Source of the DNA: CAYWTX01 sp964461295
Lineage (GTDB): Bacteria; Planctomycetota; Phycisphaerae; SM23-33
Assembly: GCA_964461295.1 (NCBI GenBank)
Contig: CAYWTX010000662.1
Location: 1 to 8,819 of the forward strand
Length of the DNA stretch: 8,819 nucleotides
Direction of reading: 5' to 3'
The notes beneath the pieces are model-generated. The model saw only the letters and a list, made by a program, of their open reading frames with translations. It was not told where the DNA came from and ran no database searches. Position 1 is the stretch's first letter. Every line of letters begins with the position of its first letter. Made by a program: the position numbers and the translations under genes. This document shows positions 5,293-8,819 of this stretch, piece after piece.

Positions 5293-7818
5293 ATGACGAG
5301 GACATGGATCGCTCCCGCGCTGGCTTCCCTCTCGCTCGCCGCCGCCGCCTCGGCTGCGCCTGAGCAGGACTTCAACGTTGAGCTGTACCTGTCCAAGGCG
5401 ACGGCCCAGCCCGCCGGCGGTGCGCCCGATCTGCGGCTGGAGTTCCAGGTCCGCGACGGACAGTGGCGGAAGGACTTCCTCCGCGGGCGCGGGGGCGGCC
5501 AGGGCCGCCACGCCGGCACGGTCAAGAGCGTCCAGACCAAGGACGGCACGACCGTGTTGACCATCGATCTCCGCGTCAGGCCCGACCTGTGGATGCAGGG
5601 CGGCATCGCCCGGTACACCATCACTGTGAAGCCCACGGCCGACGGCAAGGGGTACGAGGGCGCCTACGACGGCACGTACACGAGCACCACCGAGCCCAAG
5701 CCCACCGCCCCGCTGCGTGCCGCGAGCGCCGCGGGCCCCAGGGGCGCCGACCTGCCGCCGGAACTGGCCGGCCTGGTCGGCAGCAGTTCCGCTGGCGGGG
5801 GCGCGTCCGTCAAGCCCGTCGAGGGCGAGGCAATCAAGGTCTCCGGCAAGGTGACGGGCATCACGAAACTCCCCTGGCCGGCGGCGGTAAAGGGACACGT
5901 GCCCGTCGAGGCCGGCGAGCATCCCCGGCTGATCTTCCGCAAGGCCGACATCGAGAAGCTCCGCAAGAACGCCCAGACGCCCGAGGGCAAGGCGATCATG
6001 GAGCGGTTCATGAAGGTGATCGACTACACCCAGCATGACACCAGCCACAAGTTCGACTCCTGGCCGGGCATCGGCCTGGGCTTCGCGTACGTGATGACCG
6101 GCGACAAGAAGTACGCCGACCGCGCCAAGGAACTGGTGCAGAAGAAGTTCTTCGATCGCGGTCCGGTGGGCGGACAGGACATCCACCACGGCCCGCCGGC
6201 GCAGGGCCTGGCCCTCACGTTCGACCTCTGCTACGACGGCTGGGACGAGAAGTTCCGCACGCGCGTGGTGGAGGAGTTGTGGCAGCGGGCGCAGGAGTGC
6301 GGCACCGGCACGTTCGCCGGCAAGAGCATGGGCGGCACCAACTGGGCCTACTGGTCCAACCACAACGGCGTCCGCTGCGGCGGCGCGGGCCTGGCCGCCC
6401 TGGCCGTGTGGAAGGAAAAGACCTCCTCCGGCAAGGTGCTCGACGCCGAGCCGATGGCCATCGCCGAGGACATGGCGTTCGACCAGTACGGCTTCCTGCG
6501 CGACGGCCTGGGCGGCGGCTACTGGTTCATGGAAGGCGTGTTCTACAAGGGCATGACCATGGTCCGCGGCATGATGCATTCCATCCGCGCCTACGAGATG
6601 GTCACCGGCAAGCGAATCAACGTCCCCGGCCTGCGCGACCAGATCATCACCGGCTACTTCCTGGAAGCCGAGCCGGGCAAGCTCACCGCCCTGGCCGGGG
6701 CGGGCGTGACGGAGACGGCCGCGGCGGCCGACGATGATGCCGCCGGCGCCGCCAGGACGCCCGTCAAGGCGGGCGACCAGGGAATCGACAGCGACAGCCT
6801 CATCGAAGTCATCTGGACCATCGGCCTGGGCGAGGTCCCCGCCGATGCCATGCCCGGCATCAAGTACCTCCTCAACCGCAATGTCGGCCTCGCCGGCGAC
6901 AAGACCTTCGGCCTGGAGCGGGCCTGCTACGCGCCGTACCTCATGGCCAGCTACCCCTTCGACGTGCCCGAGAAGCAGCCCAGCGAGTGCTTCCCGTGGA
7001 TCAGCCCCGACCCGACCAACGGGCACTGGGTCTTCCGCAACACGTGGAAGGACAAGGACGACGTCCTGCTGACCTGGAACCTCCTCAGCGGCGTGCGCGG
7101 CTCCTGCCACTACGAACGCATCGGCAACCCATCCGAGTGGATCCTCTTCGGCCTCGGCCGGCAGTGGATGAAGGGCCAGTACCTGCCCATCGTAAAGGGC
7201 AAGGAGAAGGCCACAGCCAAGCAGGCCGGCGTGCAGACGCTGGAATGGAGGGCCGCCGACCGGCTCGCCACGATGAAGTTCGACGTCGCCCTGGCCTACT
7301 GCCCGACGCTTGAGCGGCCGCGGGGCGCAAAGACTCCCGCCGATGACCTGGCGAAGACGATGGGCGCCCTCAAGGGCGCCAGTTCGCCCACCTTCGGCGC
7401 CAACTTCGCCGACTTCGGCGTACGCGGCACGCGCCACGTGGCCGTCGATTTCTCCGGCGCCAGCGGCGCGCCGCTCATGCTCGTCATCGTCGAGGACCTG
7501 GGCGTCAAGCCCGCCGCCGACGCCCCGCCCCAGCCGGCGGACTTCACCTGGGCCCTGCCGCTGACGGCCAAGGCCCCGGCCGAGGGCAACTCCCTCCGCG
7601 TCACGCAGGGCGACGTGAGCCTGAACTGCCTGGTGCTGGGCGGCAAGGCCAACGCTGCCGGGAAGTTCGACGTCGCCGGCGGCAAGATGATGGCCGTCAT
7701 CACGCTCCAGAAGGGCGAAGCCCCGAAGGCCCAGGTGGCCGGCGACGGCCCGACGGCCAAGGTCACCATCGGCAAACGCGCGGTCCAGTTCACCGGTGAC
7801 AAGCTCGTGGTGGAGTGA
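5293..7818 (+). CDS. exported alpha/alpha-toroid protein, heparinase II/III- or alginate-lyase-like
   Basis: 841 residues. Residues 1-21 are a Sec signal peptide (hydrophobic, Ala-rich, ending ASA before APEQ), so it acts outside the cytoplasm. Residues about 25-130 form a beta-rich N-terminal domain, followed by a Pro/Ala/Gly linker. At 210-224, HPRLIFRKADIEKLR is the typical opening of the helical toroid of heparinase II/III-like and related polysaccharide lyases. NWAYWSNHNGV (350-360) and GGGYWFMEGVFYKG (407-420) supply candidate catalytic Asn, His and Tyr residues. A C-terminal beta-sandwich begins near GHWVFRNTWKDKDD (577-590), with SCHYERIGN (604-612) where relatives often have a conserved histidine. 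A disordered Ala/Asp-rich loop lies near 470-495. The substrate is unknown; a uronic-acid-containing or sulfated polysaccharide is a reasonable guess. The start at 5293 has AGGTGA at 5284-5289. The gene is a single unit divergent to the URO-D-like gene. Confidence 0.8.
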   Translation: MTRTWIAPALASLSLAAAASAAPEQDFNVELYLSKATAQPAGGAPDLRLEFQVRDGQWRKDFLRGRGGGQGRHAGTVKSVQTKDGTTVLTIDLRVRPDLWMQGGIARYTITVKPTADGKGYEGAYDGTYTSTTEPKPTAPLRAASAAGPRGADLPPELAGLVGSSSAGGGASVKPVEGEAIKVSGKVTGITKLPWPAAVKGHVPVEAGEHPRLIFRKADIEKLRKNAQTPEGKAIMERFMKVIDYTQHDTSHKFDSWPGIGLGFAYVMTGDKKYADRAKELVQKKFFDRGPVGGQDIHHGPPAQGLALTFDLCYDGWDEKFRTRVVEELWQRAQECGTGTFAGKSMGGTNWAYWSNHNGVRCGGAGLAALAVWKEKTSSGKVLDAEPMAIAEDMAFDQYGFLRDGLGGGYWFMEGVFYKGMTMVRGMMHSIRAYEMVTGKRINVPGLRDQIITGYFLEAEPGKLTALAGAGVTETAAAADDDAAGAARTPVKAGDQGIDSDSLIEVIWTIGLGEVPADAMPGIKYLLNRNVGLAGDKTFGLERACYAPYLMASYPFDVPEKQPSECFPWISPDPTNGHWVFRNTWKDKDDVLLTWNLLSGVRGSCHYERIGNPSEWILFGLGRQWMKGQYLPIVKGKEKATAKQAGVQTLEWRAADRLATMKFDVALAYCPTLERPRGAKTPADDLAKTMGALKGASSPTFGANFADFGVRGTRHVAVDFSGASGAPLMLVIVEDLGVKPAADAPPQPADFTWALPLTAKAPAEGNSLRVTQGDVSLNCLVLGGKANAAGKFDVAGGKMMAVITLQKGEAPKAQVAGDGPTAKVTIGKRAVQFTGDKLVVE

Positions 7819-7833
7819 GGAAGCTACTGGCTA

Positions 7834-7845
7834 TCAGCTTTCAGC
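7834..7845. repeat. short filler repeat TCAGCTTTCAGC
   Basis: The 12-base sequence occurs identically at 3097-3108, also in an intergenic region, and here lies 16 bases after the stop of the exported protein gene within GGCTATCAGCTTTCAGCTATC. It looks like a member of a low-level spacer repeat. The remainder of 7846-7951 shows nothing recognisable. Confidence 0.45.
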
Positions 7846-7951
7846 TATCGCCAAGGACAAGAGACTCGGGACCGCCCTTCGCCTGCCGATTCGGTTGGGC
7901 TCGCCGATGGTTGATCGCTGACGGCGGACAGCAGACTCCAGCCGTTGCAGA

Positions 7952-8143
7952 GGGACGAAGTCCCAGAGTCTGTGAAACAGTCGCCCAAGCAGCTCTGTCC
8001 CTCCTCGCCCGGCAGGGGCGATCAGGATTCAACCGGGGGCGTAAGCCACGGGTATACAATGGATTAGGCGAGAAGCCCTCAAGGAGCGACAGAAAGCCTC
8101 CTGCGCAGGCCAAGCCGCGAGCTCCGATCCCTCCACAAACTCT
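7952..8143 (+). repeat. dispersed palindromic repeat, copy 2
   Basis: Ungapped partner of 3551-3731 from 7963 to 8143. It opens with a perfect hairpin GGGAC-GAA-GTCCC (7952-7964), at the same offset as the small hairpin before copy 1. The CGCCC/GGGCG stem (8006-8020) is retained exactly although its loop differs. The block equivalent to the GGCCAGA palindrome (8020-8034) is degenerate as DNA but still pairs with G-U wobbles in the minus-strand RNA. Like copy 1 it lies between convergent units: the exported protein gene on the left and the integrase remnant on the right, whose reading frame stops resembling an integrase a few tens of bases before the repeat. Confidence 0.9.
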
Positions 8144-8166
8144 ACTACCTCGATGCGTTCACCTTC

Positions 8167-8735
8167 CGGTTCAACAGGCCGCATGGCGGTGAGCCATACG
8201 AGGGGCAGCATGTCGGCTACGACCGTTGTTGTGCTCTGTGCAACCTTTTCAAGCTCTTCCTCGGTGACGGCGGCCCGTTTCAGATTGTCTCTGGCAGTGG
8301 TCTGCCCATGCGCAGCGCAGGCACTTCATTCAGCCTCTGCCTCTGGGCCTCTGTTGTGATCTCGCGGCCGATGCCCCGCTGCCAGGTATCATGGGTGTCT
8401 GATCACCTTGTTGATGCCGTTGCGTGTATGTGCGGTTGGTTTGCTGCCCCCCCCTGGAGTATCGGTGCTGAACCATGGCCTTCTGGACAGCGTGCAGTTC
8501 CTCTGGACCGAAATCCTTCACTGGCCAGCCACGGTAGGGCTCCAGGAACCCGTTGAGTCTGTCCAGCCTCTCCAAGCCCGGATGCGGCCGCCCGTCGCGG
8601 CGGGATGAGGGCATGCTGTCCGACCCAGTTTATGTACTTGTCAACGAGTTGCCCGACCGTTACAATACTGCCCGGATTGATGAGTTGAACGATTGCCTCG
8701 TAAGGGCTTCTGAAGGCGAGCGCCCTGTGCGGATG
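8167..8735 (-). pseudogene. decayed tyrosine recombinase (phage-type integrase), N-terminal part
   Basis: The minus strand gives pieces of one planctomycete-type integrase in changing frames. They are TVGQLVDKYINWVGQHA (from 8660), RPHPGLERLDRLNGFLEPY followed by GWPVKDFGPEELHAVQKAMV (about 8610-8460), INKVIRH (8415-8395), WQRGIGREITTEAQRQRLNE followed by VPALRMGR (8384-8301), and RDNLKRAAVTEEELEKVAQ through LPLVWLTAMRP (8292-8176). Together these match the SAM-like DNA-binding domain and the beginning of the catalytic domain, where LTGMRPGE is the usual sequence around the first catalytic Arg. At least four frame changes occur, and the rest of the catalytic domain (HxxR, H/W, Tyr) is absent: the sequence diverges near 8170 and repeat copy 2 begins at 8143. 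An eight-base C run at 8447-8454 might explain one shift, but not all. The integrase is therefore inactive unless the sequence is erroneous. Confidence 0.75.
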
Positions 8736-8775
8736 TTGACTGAACAGGTCGAGCCATCGGCCGAAGGCCGCATGG
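8650..8775 (-). pseudogene. possible fragment of a transposase C-terminus fused to the integrase remnant
   Basis: In the same frame as TVGQLVDKY, the sequence upstream reads HAAFGRWLDLFSQHPHRALA then FRSPYEAIVQLINPGSIV. The core HPHRALAFRSPYEA resembles the RPHRALGYRTPAE-type ending of integrase-core transposases (IS3/IS481 style). A TGA stop lies just upstream (near 8784). It may be an eroded insertion element abutting the integrase, or a divergent integrase N-terminus. Weak evidence. Confidence 0.3.
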
Positions 8776-8819
8776 ATCCCCCTTCAGTTCGTGTGCCAAT
8801 TGTGCCGAAGCTGATGGTG

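Noticed and set aside
4423..7437. Very long minus-strand open frame of about 1000 codons opposite the exported protein gene
   Set aside because: It is Ala/Gly/Arg/His-rich low-complexity translation typical of the antisense of a GC-rich gene. The plus-strand gene has a signal peptide, recognisable motifs and a ribosome binding site, and the 3801-5138 gene occupies the same strand in another frame.

Overview
The window looks like a GC-rich chromosomal segment from a member of the Planctomycetota, probably outside the order Planctomycetales (Phycisphaerae-like or a neighbouring lineage). The reasons are the 16S rRNA, a cobalamin-methyltransferase/uroporphyrinogen-decarboxylase-like enzyme of a type abundant in Planctomycetota and Lentisphaerota, a secreted heparinase-like protein, an integrase remnant of a type common in planctomycetes, and dispersed palindromic repeats of a style frequent in those genomes. 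The phylum call is an inference made without a database search.

Layout. 1-1350 (minus): 5' seven-eighths of a 16S rRNA gene, cut by the window edge. 1351-1861: an unusually structured rRNA leader with two sigma70-like promoters (best one TTGATT-17-TATAAT at 1868-1896), a boxA-like site and at least six hairpins. 1943-2998 (minus): a two-helix membrane protein with a TPR-like helical cytosolic part and its own promoter (TTGACA-17-TAGTAT). 3278-3517 (plus): a 79-residue unknown protein with a strong ribosome binding site. 3540-3731: repeat copy 1. 3747-3772: strong hairpin terminator. 3801-5138 (minus): URO-D-like protein carrying an in-frame insert that looks like a third, diverged repeat copy. 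5139-5292: divergent promoter region. 5293-7818 (plus): 841-residue exported alpha/alpha-toroid (heparinase II/III-like) protein. 7819-8143: short filler repeats and repeat copy 2. 8144-8819 (minus): a frameshifted remnant of a tyrosine recombinase, perhaps with a second mobile-gene fragment in front of it.

How it fits together. The first 3 kb is housekeeping: an rRNA operon start and an upstream membrane protein. The middle holds a divergent pair, URO-D-like enzyme and exported polysaccharide-lyase-like protein; they share a 154-base intergenic region, but a common pathway is not proven. The most interesting signal is the repeat family. Copies 1 and 2 align without a gap over 181 bases at 143/181 identities, each lies between convergent genes, and their differences partly preserve hairpins. 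The third copy appears to have been absorbed into a protein. No CRISPR array, tRNA, or complete defence or mobile system is visible.
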